Shown here one piece after another: positions 19,499 to 28,225 of a DNA stretch of 50,432 bases. Location: contig NZ_LMTS01000025.1 of assembly GCF_001541225.1 (NCBI RefSeq), forward strand, positions 1-50,432, read 5' to 3'. The DNA comes from Variovorax sp. WDL1 (GTDB taxonomy: Bacteria > Pseudomonadota > Gammaproteobacteria > Burkholderiales > Burkholderiaceae_C). How positions within the stretch are numbered: position 1 is the first letter of the stretch; each line of letters starts with the position of its first letter. The notes beneath the pieces are model-generated. The model was given only the letters and a program-made list of their open reading frames with translations. It did no database searches and was not told the DNA's origin. A program made the position numbers and the translations under genes.

Positions 19499-20560
19499 TC
19501 AGTTCACGGTCACTGCGATGGGAATCGTCACCTTGCCGACATTGGTCACGATGGACATGCTCGGGTTCACGGGGGCGACACCGGTCGTGTTCGTGTACGT
19601 GACCTTGAACCTGCAGCTGCCGCCAAAGCCAGTAAGCGCGGACGTGCAGGTGTAGTAGTCGAGAGCCCAGCCCGGCCCTGCCGGCAACGCCCAGGATTTG
19701 AAGGTGGCACCCATGCTGCCATCCGCGCGGAGGTCGACCGACGCGGTACCCGACGCCCCCAAAGCGAGGGGGCCGATAGCCACGGCTCCGCTCGTTACTC
19801 GAACCTGGCTGGCCAAAGGCGTCCCCTTGACAGGAATCGAGAAGAGCGAGCTCACCTGCAGGACGTCATTCCCCGGAAGGTCGCCTGCCGTGTACTTGAC
19901 TCCGATGGTGCAGGAATGAGGCGCTGGGAGCACAGACCCGTTCGGTGGGCAAGTCCCTAGGGACGGGTCGAGCTCCCAGCCCTGATTGCCGTCCAGCATG
20001 GCAAGCGTCAAGGGCTGAGGCTTGCCGTTCGGCGGGTTGTGAATCTCCACGGTCGTAGAGAACGGGACACCGTAGAAGGTGGACGCCGTGTATGGCGAGC
20101 GAGTGGCCCAGATGTTCTGCCGGGTATCGGCCGTCACGGGAATATCGAGCGAGACCGCCGGGTCCTCCGCAGCGACCGACAACGTACCGGAGCGCGGACC
20201 GGTAAGGGTCGCGACGGGGGTATAGCTCACCGACACGTCACAGGAACTCTTCGCTGCGAGGGCTCCCCCAGCGCAGCCGGACAGCCCGAACTCACCTCCA
20301 CCATTGACGGAGAGGCCCGTTACGGGGCTATCGCCTGTGTTTGACAGCGTCACGGTCCGCGTGTACGGGCCGGTGCCGCCGACCTCGATGCCGAAATCAA
20401 TAGCGGCCAGGCTCGCGCTGAGGCTGGCGGGCGTGGTCGGCGACGCGACCGCCATGCCGCGGGTAGGGACGCGAAGCGTATACCTTGTCTGGGCAAAGGC
20501 CGGGGCAAGGACAGAAGCTCCAAGCAAAAGGGCAAATAGGGAACGGTTGAGGGATTTCAT
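19499..20560 (-). CDS. Secreted protein with Ig-like repeats
   Basis: 353 residues from the ATG at 20558-20560; residues 1-24 form a signal peptide (MKSLNRSLFALLLGASVLAPAFA, then Q). The mature part holds repeated beta-sandwich modules with TVTLSNTGDSPVTGLSV..GEFGLSGC and SLDIPV, the choice-of-anchor D/ASPM-SPD-2-HYDIN type of immunoglobulin-like fold. Paired cysteines suggest disulfides outside the cytoplasm. It may be an adhesin or pilus-associated surface protein. An ATG seven codons upstream is less likely. CTACAC box (minus) at 20590-20595. Confidence 0.75.
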   Translation of the reverse strand: MKSLNRSLFALLLGASVLAPAFAQTRYTLRVPTRGMAVASPTTPASLSASLAAIDFGIEVGGTGPYTRTVTLSNTGDSPVTGLSVNGGGEFGLSGCAGGALAAKSSCDVSVSYTPVATLTGPRSGTLSVAAEDPAVSLDIPVTADTRQNIWATRSPYTASTFYGVPFSTTVEIHNPPNGKPQPLTLAMLDGNQGWELDPSLGTCPPNGSVLPAPHSCTIGVKYTAGDLPGNDVLQVSSLFSIPVKGTPLASQVRVTSGAVAIGPLALGASGTASVDLRADGSMGATFKSWALPAGPGWALDYYTCTSALTGFGGSCRFKVTYTNTTGVAPVNPSMSIVTNVGKVTIPIAVTVN

Positions 20561-20756
20561 TGTGGCATCCGGGAGGAACATGTTTGCACGTGTAGAGACG
20601 TGCGTTAAACGCCGCGGCGCTCCAATTGCAGGGTGTTAGCTTGGCCCGCTTCGAGTGCTGCACGTACGAGCTGTCGAACTTCGTCCACACGTTGCATGCG
20701 GCGGCCTGCACGGCATCCAAGTCCGGCCGGCACCAGGACGAGGGACCTCCATTGCG

Positions 20757-20790
20757 AAAAAATGCGCCGCCCAGACAGACTGGGCGGCGC
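20757..20790 (-). terminator. Terminator after RNA repair gene
   Basis: GCGCCGCCCA (20764-20773) pairs with TGGGCGGCGC (20781-20790), and the minus strand continues ATTTTTTC. Confidence 0.9.
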
Positions 20791-20799
20791 GGAAGAATG

Positions 20800-23094
20800 C
20801 TACAGAACGAGTTCGCGAATCAACGCAAGCTTCTCTTGCTCGTCGCGCTGAAGGATGCCCTCCAGTGCGAACTTTGTCGTCAATGTATCGACGAGAGAGT
20901 AAAACTCCTCATCGATTCGCAGCTTGAAGGAAGCGGGATTTGCGAACAGGTGCTTCCATTTGCCATCAGACATGCGAGCCAGGAACTTCGATGTGAGGTA
21001 TACGGGTCCTTTAAGTTTCAGGACCATCGTCTCCTTCTCGTCGAGCAACCGCACCATGTGTCCTTCGTGATGACAAGCGGCGTTGAGCTTCAGCAGCTCT
21101 CCGAACGTCGTCTCGAAGTGCTCCGGACGGCGGAAGCCCAGCTCTGCGGCCAGGTCGTCCAGCTCACCTTCTGTCAGCAGCGGCGACCCCTGTCGGATTT
21201 CGCGCGCGCCGATGAGGTGCAAGCCGTGGTCTTCCTTCCCGTAAGGAACAATGTGGGGGTCGCTTTCGTGCAACACTTCGAACATCAGCGTCAAAGGACG
21301 CTTGCTGAACAGCTTCAGCATCTTCCCTCGAACCGGGCCGGTAATGAAGTCCTTGATGTAGCCTACGAAATCGCTTTCGAAGCTACCGGTCGTGTGCACC
21401 AGCAGGTCGGACCGCATCACAGGGTGGGGGCTCACGACTCCGAGGAATCCGTTGAGCTTCACCACCGCGCGTACCGGTGTCTCGGGCGCCAGGTCGAGAC
21501 CCGTCCCCTCCTCCTTGTAGTTGAATACCTTGTCGAACGGAAGCGAGACGATGTTGCCAGCCACGTCGTAGACATGGCCGCGCGCTCGCAGAAGTGCACT
21601 GTTCGTACCCCACAGGTGCTCGTAGAACACCGACTTGGCGTACTTGAAGAGGCGCAAGCCGTAGCGGGTGTCGGTCGACACTGTTGCCAGCTTTTTTGTC
21701 ACCAGTTCCTGCAGCCCCAGGTAGGCTGCGACCCGCGCAGCTTGCACCGCGTTGAAGTCGTACGTCGTGGGCAGAGGCACCACCGAACTCTTGCCCTTCA
21801 GGTAGTCGTCCAGCCGCATTGCGAGCAACGAGCCGTTCTGGAACGCATGTGCATCCAGGCTCACCACCTGCACCTGCCAGCTCGTACCCGGGATGTGCCC
21901 GCGGATGTAGTACTGGCGTTTGGTTGGCGGCACCAGCTCGGCAGAGCAGAAGTCGTACGTGTCGAGGTAGCGCTGCATGGCCGCGTCTGAGTCGAACCGG
22001 CCCCAGTTCGATGCGCCGTGAAGCACTTCGTCGCGCGGGGTTCGTATCAGATTGAACGCCTTGGCGTCAGCATGGGCGAACACCACCCGCTGGGTGTCGT
22101 TCTCGTACATTGCGAAGTGCGGCAATGAGCGCAGGAAGGAGATGATGCGCTCACCCTCATCCTCAGGCAGACGCAGCAGCTCCATGCCGGTCTGGGCATT
22201 GCTGAAGGAGCGCCAGAAGTCCAGCTTCTCCTGCTTGGCCGTGTCCCAGAACGCGACGAGCTTTGCGTCATGGTTACCCATGACCACCTTTGCCAGCCCA
22301 GCCGCGCACATACGCATCACGAAACGCAGAGTCTCGATGCTCTCCGGACCCCGGTCGACCAGGTCGCCCAGGAAAAGGAGCCGGCGCCCGTCGCGATGGC
22401 GATGGAGTCCGTCTGGGCACTCCTCGTACCCCAGCTTCTCGAGCAGGGCACGCAGTTCGCGCAGCAGGCCATGAATGTCGCCGACAATGTCCCAGTTTTC
22501 GCCCTCCAGCTGAAGAGGCGCCACCACGCGGACTACCGCGTCGGACGTCACGACTTCGTGAGGAAAGCGAGAGGTGCGCTGATAGCCGCCAAGCACGTAC
22601 GCGGGGGCCTTGCCCTGCGCTGGCACCGTGACACCTTCGAGGAACTCTTGGATGGCGCGCTCAGGCACACGAGCGCTTCGGCTCGCGTTCTGGGCGAGCA
22701 CCCGCTCCATCGGAGTATCGACGATGATGACCTTGAACGGCACGCCGGCTTGCTGGGCCATCTTGGCGAAGCGAGCGCGGTCGAAGCTTCCGGGGATTTC
22801 GTCCGCCACGAGCGTGGCGTCGACGATGGTCGTGAGCCCCTGCTTCAGGCGCTCCTCAACCACCTTTTCGATGGTCTGCCACACAAGGAGGCTTACCGAT
22901 TGAAGCGGCTCGGAAATCACGTGGCCATCGGCCGCGATGAAGACCGATTCACCACCGAACGCGCGACGCAGAGCGTCACTCGACTGCACGATGCCGTGCG
23001 GCAAACGACTGTTTTGCAACAGGTGCGATTTTCCTGCCCCGGGCAGCCCGGACAGAACGGCCAGGCTACCTGCGGGAATGTTGATGACTTGCAT
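20800..23094 (-). CDS. Trifunctional RNA repair enzyme: polynucleotide kinase-phosphatase-ligase
   Basis: 764 residues from the ATG with AAGGAG six bases upstream. Three domains in the order of bacterial Pnkp. A P-loop kinase (GLPGAGKSH at about 16-24) phosphorylates 5'-OH ends. A calcineurin-type metallophosphoesterase (DIVGDIHG near 205, FLGDLVDRGP near 240, VMGNHDAK near 265, FAHAD) removes 2',3'-cyclic or 3' phosphates. A C-terminal nucleotidyltransferase with FDKVFNYKEEGT and VVKLNG (Lys near 545) matches the RNA ligase motif KxDG/KxNG. The enzyme could heal and seal RNA cut by ribonucleases, for instance tRNAs cut in the anticodon. CTACAC box on its strand at 23126-23131. Confidence 0.88.
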   Translation of the reverse strand: MQVINIPAGSLAVLSGLPGAGKSHLLQNSRLPHGIVQSSDALRRAFGGESVFIAADGHVISEPLQSVSLLVWQTIEKVVEERLKQGLTTIVDATLVADEIPGSFDRARFAKMAQQAGVPFKVIIVDTPMERVLAQNASRSARVPERAIQEFLEGVTVPAQGKAPAYVLGGYQRTSRFPHEVVTSDAVVRVVAPLQLEGENWDIVGDIHGLLRELRALLEKLGYEECPDGLHRHRDGRRLLFLGDLVDRGPESIETLRFVMRMCAAGLAKVVMGNHDAKLVAFWDTAKQEKLDFWRSFSNAQTGMELLRLPEDEGERIISFLRSLPHFAMYENDTQRVVFAHADAKAFNLIRTPRDEVLHGASNWGRFDSDAAMQRYLDTYDFCSAELVPPTKRQYYIRGHIPGTSWQVQVVSLDAHAFQNGSLLAMRLDDYLKGKSSVVPLPTTYDFNAVQAARVAAYLGLQELVTKKLATVSTDTRYGLRLFKYAKSVFYEHLWGTNSALLRARGHVYDVAGNIVSLPFDKVFNYKEEGTGLDLAPETPVRAVVKLNGFLGVVSPHPVMRSDLLVHTTGSFESDFVGYIKDFITGPVRGKMLKLFSKRPLTLMFEVLHESDPHIVPYGKEDHGLHLIGAREIRQGSPLLTEGELDDLAAELGFRRPEHFETTFGELLKLNAACHHEGHMVRLLDEKETMVLKLKGPVYLTSKFLARMSDGKWKHLFANPASFKLRIDEEFYSLVDTLTTKFALEGILQRDEQEKLALIRELVL

Positions 23095-23181
23095 TTGTTG
23101 CTCCTTGAGAAATATGTCCTGCAAGGTGTAGGGACGCGGCACCGGCGCCCTCAAGGCGACTCATCTAAAACGCAACTTTGC

Positions 23182-23213
23182 TGGACTTTAAAACGCTTGG
23201 GAGCTATAATGCT
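23182..23213 (+). promoter_or_regulatory. recA promoter
   Basis: TGGACT (23182-23187), 17 bases, TATAAT (23205-23210). Shares GAGCTATAATGCT with the array promoter. No LexA-type CTGT...ACAG box is visible. Confidence 0.65.
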
Positions 23214-23276
23214 TCTCTGCCCGAAGGCCCTGCCTACTGGGTCCCTCCTCCATTTTTCCTACCGTACGCACCCCCC

Positions 23277-24317
23277 ATGAACGAAGCCAAGCAAAAAGCC
23301 CTCGCCGCCGCCCTCCAACACATCGAAAAGCAGTTCGGCAAGGGGAGCATCATGAAGTTCTCCGACGACGCACCGCCGGTGGCTATTGAGGTGGTGTCGA
23401 CGGGCTCGTTGGGTGTGGACATCGCGCTTGGCATCGGCGGCCTGCCCCGCGGCCGCGTGGTTGAGATTTATGGTCCGGAAAGCTCGGGCAAGACCACCCT
23501 CACCCTGCAGACCATCGCCGAAGGCCAGCTACAGGGCCTGCAGTGCGCTTTCGTGGACGCAGAACACGCGCTGGACGTGCAGTACGCCCAAAAGCTCGGC
23601 GTCAACCTCTCTGACCTGCTCATCAGCCAGCCGGACACCGGCGAACAAGCCCTGGAAATCGTTGACTCCCTGGTCCGCTCCGGCGCAGTCGACATCATCG
23701 TCGTCGACTCGGTAGCCGCGCTGACGCCCAAGGCTGAAATCGAGGGCGAGATGGGTGACTCCCTGCCCGGTCTGCAAGCCCGCCTGATGAGCCAGGCGCT
23801 GCGGAAGCTGACCGCTGTGGTCAAACAAAACAACTGCCTCGTCATCTTTATAAATCAACTCCGTATGAAGATAGGCGTCATGTTCGGCTCGCCCGAGACG
23901 ACCACCGGTGGCAATGCACTGAAGTTCTACGCCTCGGTGCGCCTGGACATCCGCCGCATCGGCACCATCAAGAAGGGTGACGAGGCCATCGGCAACGAGA
24001 CGAAGGTCAAGGTCGTGAAGAACAAGGTCTCGCCCCCGTTCAAGACTGCAGAGTTCGACATCCTCTTCGGGCAGGGCGTGCGACGGGCCGGTGAGGTGCT
24101 CGACCTGGCCGTGACCCACAAGCTGGCGGAGAAGTCGGGCGCATGGTACAGCTACAAGGGCGAGAAGATTGGCCAAGGCCGTGACAACACTTGCGACTTC
24201 CTGCGCGACAACCCCACCCTGCTGGCAGAAATCGAAGGCAAGGTGCGCGCCCTGGTGATGCCGAAGCCGGGCGCCGTGTCTGCGAACGACGAGGCCACCA
24301 GCGCGCTCGATGCCTGA
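23277..24317 (+). CDS. recA: RecA recombinase
   Basis: 346 residues, full length. Walker [10 protein letters not shown] (about 62-70), Walker [13 protein letters not shown], loop regions EIEGEMGDS...[15 protein letters not shown] and [30 protein letters not shown]. Best resemblance is to betaproteobacterial RecA ([24 protein letters not shown]). It pairs homologous DNA and would support recombination of the element. The ATG is preceded by CCCCCC and lacks a Shine-Dalgarno site, so translation may be weak or use another signal. Terminator with UUCG loop follows. N-terminus is shorter than host RecA. Confidence 0.97.
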   Translation: MNEAKQKALAAALQHIEKQFGKGSIMKFSDDAPPVAIEVVSTGSLGVDIALGIGGLPRGRVVEIYGPESSGKTTLTLQTIAEGQLQGLQCAFVDAEHALDVQYAQKLGVNLSDLLISQPDTGEQALEIVDSLVRSGAVDIIVVDSVAALTPKAEIEGEMGDSLPGLQARLMSQALRKLTAVVKQNNCLVIFINQLRMKIGVMFGSPETTTGGNALKFYASVRLDIRRIGTIKKGDEAIGNETKVKVVKNKVSPPFKTAEFDILFGQGVRRAGEVLDLAVTHKLAEKSGAWYSYKGEKIGQGRDNTCDFLRDNPTLLAEIEGKVRALVMPKPGAVSANDEATSALDA

Positions 24318-24337
24318 CCGACTCGCCGGGCATCAGC

Positions 24338-24360
24338 AAGGGGGCTTCGGCCCCTTTTTA
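24338..24360 (+). terminator. Terminator after recA
   Basis: AAGGGG.GC-TTCG-GCCCCTT followed by TTT, with one bulged G. Confidence 0.88.
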
Positions 24361-24456
24361 TTGACCGCCGCGCCGCAACCCCGTGTTGCACAAAGGCGGA
24401 AAGCAACACAGCATCCAACCGCGGAGGACCCCTTCGCTTGCCTAGCGCTGGCTGGA

Positions 24457-25098
24457 CTATTCGCCGATGAGATTGGCTTTTGCTCTATCTTTTTCTCTGG
24501 CCACGCTGTAGAGGTCCCGCACCCTTTTCCATTCCTCTTCAGCCGCGTCGCCGTAGTCGAGCGACTCATAAAGTCTCGCCACCTTGCTGCGCAACGTGGC
24601 TGCCTCCACCAAAGACGCGGTGCTGTCGTCTCGCCACTCAACGCTTCGGGCGGCTACCCGGTACGCACGCGCCGCTCGATAGGCTTCACCCGCACTCTCG
24701 AAGTAGTCGCCGGCCTTCAGCGCGTATTCAATAGACCGCTCGTCGTCTCTGACCGGTGAACCCGGCACGCACAGCACTTCCGCCGCCGCAACCCAAGCGT
24801 TTGCCAGACCTACCGTATCGTTGAGTCGCCGGAGCAGCTCCATAGCCTCTTCAAGCTTGCCAAGACGCAACTCCTCTGATGACTCTGCGTCGAACGCCAA
24901 CAGCTCGGCTGCCCGGGCCTTGAGCTGCTCTCGGCTTGACCGCTTGAGTTCTTCAGCGTGCTCGGCTCGGCGCTTCCACCAGGGCACAAACCACCTGCGG
25001 GCCGCGATGGCGACTACAACTACGGCGACAACTGCCTCCACTCCCTGCGCAGGCCCGCTCCAGTCTTCTAAGAAATGTCGGACGTCGTCAATGCCCAT
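24457..25098 (-). CDS. Membrane-anchored helical-repeat protein
   Basis: 213 residues, GAGGGGGT upstream of the ATG. One transmembrane helix (about 20-36: VEAVVAVVVVAIAARRW) is followed by a basic stretch and then Ala/Glu-rich helices (80-205) with TPR-like spacing (GLANAWVAAAEVL, ALKAGDYFESAGEAYRAARAYRVAA). Likely a scaffold facing the cytoplasm. No enzyme motif. Function unknown. Confidence 0.65.
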   Translation of the reverse strand: MGIDDVRHFLEDWSGPAQGVEAVVAVVVVAIAARRWFVPWWKRRAEHAEELKRSSREQLKARAAELLAFDAESSEELRLGKLEEAMELLRRLNDTVGLANAWVAAAEVLCVPGSPVRDDERSIEYALKAGDYFESAGEAYRAARAYRVAARSVEWRDDSTASLVEAATLRSKVARLYESLDYGDAAEEEWKRVRDLYSVAREKDRAKANLIGE

Positions 25099-25202
25099 AC
25101 AGACCCCCTCGGGTGGGATTGTGCGCCGTCAGCGGCAGGCAGAAAAGCGGTTACACAGCAGGCGCTCCAACAACCGCTTCGACGCGCGTGCTTGGTCCGC
25201 AG

Positions 25203-25748
25203 TCAGCGGCAGGACTGCGGGAACCCGCGAAGCAGTTGCTTCAGCTGGTGGGTGTCGAACACCACGGTCTGCTTCCCAAGGTCCCGGAAGGAAAGCGTCA
25301 ATGAAACGCTCGGCTTGCTGGCAAGGTAGCGCGTGAACTCGACCGGATTCGGCGGGAAGATGTTCAGGCCGCTCCCCTTCTGCCATTCGGCGGCCTTGCC
25401 GTCGACTTCCACCGGAGTCGTCTTGACACCAGTCGTAGCCATACGCGAGTCGATGCGGGCATCGGGTGCGCCGGCGTTGCAGAGCAAGCCGAACGAGGGA
25501 ACGTCGTACGAGGTTCCGTTGACGACCATGTCGCCCGTTGCTCGGCGTGTAGCCTCCAACACGGGGCCTTGCTGGCGAATTGTCCAGCCATCGAGCTGCT
25601 CTTCCTTGAGCTGCTCCGGGAGCGGACCCTCTACGATGCCGCCCCCGCTCTTGAGGAACGCCAGCTCCTCCGGAACTTTATCCTGAATGCTGACGAAGGC
25701 CATCAAGCCGAAGGCCAGCGCGACGAAAATCCAGAGTATTGCGTTCAT
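25203..25748 (-). CDS. Hypothetical single-pass membrane protein
   Basis: 181 residues beginning MNAILWIFVALAFGLMAFV, a signal anchor or uncleaved membrane helix, then a mainly beta soluble domain with two Cys (residues near 110 and 180) that may form a disulfide. Its ATG overlaps the TGA of the SecB-like gene upstream (AATGA arrangement), so the two are translationally coupled and may cooperate in export. Function unknown. Confidence 0.65.
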   Translation of the reverse strand: MNAILWIFVALAFGLMAFVSIQDKVPEELAFLKSGGGIVEGPLPEQLKEEQLDGWTIRQQGPVLEATRRATGDMVVNGTSYDVPSFGLLCNAGAPDARIDSRMATTGVKTTPVEVDGKAAEWQKGSGLNIFPPNPVEFTRYLASKPSVSLTLSFRDLGKQTVVFDTHQLKQLLRGFPQSCR

Positions 25749-26170
25749 TCGCCGGTTTTCTTGCGGGCAAGCGCCAGCAGTTGCTCGCCCGACAGGGGCG
25801 GCAGGGTGATGGGGCCGTAACCTGTCTGCATGGTGGCAGTGGAGATGGCGGCGCGGATGTTTCCGATGAGCAGGCCTGGAATCTGCCGCTCGAGCATGGC
25901 AGCGAGCTCTTCGTCGGTGAGGTTTGCGTGCGCAACGATGGCTTCCAGGGCGGCGCCGGCCTCGAAGCAAAGAACGCCTTCTTCATTGGTGGCCTCGACA
26001 GTCACCGACAACTCCACGCGATGGTGACCCGGGTGCTCCAGCGCCTCCGAGGTGAGCTCGACACTGACGGCGTTGCTCACCTGGCTCTTGTTCTCATAGG
26101 GGCGAACGTGCGCGGTCGCATACAGCGCCTGTACGTACTGAGCAACGATGTTGCAGGTCTTGTCTTGCAC
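25745..26170 (-). CDS. SecB-like chaperone, second
   Basis: 141 residues from GTG 26168-26170 with AAGGA upstream. HHRVELSVTVEATNEEGVLCFEAGAALEAIV and the ending MLERQIPGLLIGNIRAAIS...GYGPITLPPLS correspond to SecB's beta sheet and C-terminal helices. Only moderately similar to the SecB-like protein at 15587. Coupled to a membrane protein gene by overlapping stop and start, which suggests a dedicated client. Confidence 0.65.
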   Translation of the reverse strand: MQDKTCNIVAQYVQALYATAHVRPYENKSQVSNAVSVELTSEALEHPGHHRVELSVTVEATNEEGVLCFEAGAALEAIVAHANLTDEELAAMLERQIPGLLIGNIRAAISTATMQTGYGPITLPPLSGEQLLALARKKTGE

Positions 26171-26221
26171 GGTGAGTCCTTCTGGTTCGATTGAGGTCGC
26201 TCGAACCTTTAGCCTCCGGGT

Positions 26222-26584
26222 TTAGCCGTTGTGCACTTCGGCGGCATCCTGCGCTTTGAGCTCACGAATGGACGCGTGGCTGGCGTTGCGAGCAATGCGT
26301 AGGAGCATCCCGGCGACCTCCTCCCCCTTGTTCGACAGGGCGAAGAAGCTCTCCTTGCCATGACGGTCGGTACCCCAGTCGGCCAGGCCGTGGGCGGAAA
26401 GGCGCATCGCGAGGTCCGGCTGGGTTTTCAGCTCCTTCAGGACCTGTCGTTTCAGCAGGCCGAACTCGCCTGCGTCCAACAGGACGAGCATGAAGCGCTT
26501 CTCGTCGTCAGTCATCCAGTCCAGCTCATGCGGAACCTTGGTCTGGCGAAGGATGCCAAGGTTGTCGAGCTCTACGTTTTCCAT
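26222..26584 (-). CDS. Small winged-helix-like hypothetical protein
   Basis: 120 residues. MTDDEKRFMLVLLDAGEFGLLKRQVLKELK and SAHGLADWGTDRHGKESFFALSNKG are spaced like a winged helix: helix, recognition helix, beta wing. It faces the pilus operon across a shared intergenic region with the palindrome GTTTAAA-GA-TTTAAAC, so a local regulator is possible. Not a confident family match. Weak ribosome site (GAGG, nine bases before ATG). Confidence 0.5.
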   Translation of the reverse strand: MENVELDNLGILRQTKVPHELDWMTDDEKRFMLVLLDAGEFGLLKRQVLKELKTQPDLAMRLSAHGLADWGTDRHGKESFFALSNKGEEVAGMLLRIARNASHASIRELKAQDAAEVHNG

Positions 26585-26633
26585 GGGGCAGCGCCTCAAT
26601 TTCAGTGTGGTGTGTGTTCTTTTTAGCCTTTGA

Positions 26634-26666
26634 GTTTTAAACGCGCCGCCGTTTAAAGATTTAAAC
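26634..26666. promoter_or_regulatory. GTTTAAAC-type operator upstream of pilus set A
   Basis: GTTTTAAAC (26634-26642) and the inverted repeat GTTTAAA-GA-TTTAAAC (26651-26666) lie in the 100-base divergent gap. GTTTAAAC also occurs at 34694-34701 in set A. Binding protein unknown. Confidence 0.45.
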
Positions 26667-26686
26667 GCCGGACTTATACGCTCCAC

Positions 26687-28225
26687 ATGGATACGAGCTC
26701 ATCATCAATGAACGACACGGCCCCCGCACCCGCGAAACGAACTGGCTTCGGTGAATACCTGATTCAGAAAGGGTACATCACGCAGCAGGTGCTGCACGCC
26801 GCCAAGGCAGAACAAGCCATCACACAGGAGCGACTCGGCCTCATCCTTTGCCGAGGTGGCTTCATCTCCAGAGCCACCCTTCTAGAGACCATTCTCGCCA
26901 CCAACCCCGACATGATTCACGGGGAGTCGCTGTTCACCGCCCGCATCCCGGCCGAAGTGCTCATGGGCACCCGAACGATGGTCGTCGCGGAAGCTGGCGG
27001 CAAGCTCTACCTGGCGACGCTTGAGTCCGAACGCCAGGCTGCTGCCGAAATCAAGCCCTACTACCCCGAAGCCGAGCTCGTTTTCGTTGCGGCCGACTTC
27101 GAGAAGGTCGACTCCTACCTCGAGCAGGTGCGCGCCATGGAGCAGGACGACGACTCTCTTGTTGACAAGATTCTGCGGCGCGCCTTCGCTGACGGCGTCT
27201 CCGACTTGCACATCGTGCCGCGGTATGACTCCTACACCATCTTCAGCCGGTACCTCGGTCGCCGGGCGCACACCCACGAGGGCACGCTCGACGAGTACAA
27301 CACCCTCTCTGCGCGAATCAAGGACCTTTCCCGCATGGACTTGGCCGAGCGGCGCGTCCCGCAGGATGGGGGCTTTCAGATGGAATACAACGGGAAGCTG
27401 GTCGACCTCCGGGTCTCGGCAATCCCGACCGGCAACAGCGAGTACATCGTCATCCGGTTGCTGGACCCTGACCGCGTGCAGCCTTCGCTGGACGGCCTGG
27501 GTGTCACCCGCATTTCGGAATGGCGCAAGGGCGTGTCCCGCCCGGACGGCCTGTGCCTCATCGCCGGCCCCACGGGCTCGGGCAAGACCTCGACACTGAA
27601 CGCCTCCATCCGCGAGATGGACCGTTTTGGCAGCTCCATCTTCACCATGGAAGACCCTGTCGAGTACCGTATCCCGTACGTTGGCCAGGTCAACAAGAAC
27701 GAAACCCTCGGCCTGGACTTCTCGCGCGGTATCCGCGCCTTCATGCGGTCTGACCCGGACGTCATCGTGGTAGGTGAAATCCGGGACGCGGAAACCGCCC
27801 GGAATGCCATCAAGGCCGGCGAAACGGGCCACCTGGTGCTGGGCACCCTGCACACGGGCTCCATCTTCGGCGTGGTCGCGCGTCTACGGGACCTGGAGGT
27901 GCCTCAGCACGAACTGCTGTACCTGCTGCGCTCCATCCTTGTGCAGCGCCTCATTCGGACTACCTGCGTGCACTGCAAGGGCGACGGGTGCCCTGCCTGC
28001 TACCACAGTGGGTATGGCGGCCGGACCGTGATTTCTGAGAGTGCCTACTTCTCGACTGAAGAAGACGTGAAGAAGCTGCTCGCCGGCGAGCGCTCATGGC
28101 CGACGATGCTCGAAGATGCCATCCTGAAGTGCCAGCAAGGCATCACGACCCGCAAGGAAGTAATCCGCGTTTTCGGTGAAGAAGCGCTGATGCTCTTCGA
28201 GAAGCTGGACAAGGGAGAAGCATAA
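26687..28225 (+). CDS. Type IV pilus/type II secretion assembly ATPase (GspE/PilB family), set A
   Basis: 512 residues. N-terminal GspE/PilB leader-like domain (FGEYLIQKGYITQQVLHAAKAEQ) followed by the hexameric ATPase: Walker A GPTGSGKTS near 294, Asp box, Walker B VIVVGEIRDAETA near 363, His box GHLVLGTLHTG. Cys cluster CVHC...CPAC near 428-440 is the family zinc site. It powers pilin assembly from the cytoplasm. The next gene (GspF-like) starts immediately after its stop, with a shared Shine-Dalgarno. A TTATAC box sits only eight bases before the ATG; a second ATG lies seven codons on. Confidence 0.92.
   Translation: MDTSSSSMNDTAPAPAKRTGFGEYLIQKGYITQQVLHAAKAEQAITQERLGLILCRGGFISRATLLETILATNPDMIHGESLFTARIPAEVLMGTRTMVVAEAGGKLYLATLESERQAAAEIKPYYPEAELVFVAADFEKVDSYLEQVRAMEQDDDSLVDKILRRAFADGVSDLHIVPRYDSYTIFSRYLGRRAHTHEGTLDEYNTLSARIKDLSRMDLAERRVPQDGGFQMEYNGKLVDLRVSAIPTGNSEYIVIRLLDPDRVQPSLDGLGVTRISEWRKGVSRPDGLCLIAGPTGSGKTSTLNASIREMDRFGSSIFTMEDPVEYRIPYVGQVNKNETLGLDFSRGIRAFMRSDPDVIVVGEIRDAETARNAIKAGETGHLVLGTLHTGSIFGVVARLRDLEVPQHELLYLLRSILVQRLIRTTCVHCKGDGCPACYHSGYGGRTVISESAYFSTEEDVKKLLAGERSWPTMLEDAILKCQQGITTRKEVIRVFGEEALMLFEKLDKGEA

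Noticed and set aside
23160..23276. LexA/SOS box before recA
   Set aside because: No CTGT...ACAG type palindrome is present near the promoter.
20626..23280. Long plus-strand frames of 454 and 336 codons opposite the RNA repair gene
   Set aside because: They are shadows of a gene with clear kinase, phosphatase and ligase motifs; composition is His/Val/Gln-rich and shows no domain.
222..24317. Recoded genetic code with UGA as sense
   Set aside because: Many well-defined genes, including recA and several with terminators behind them, end normally at TGA, TAA or TAG; the release-factor case stands alone.
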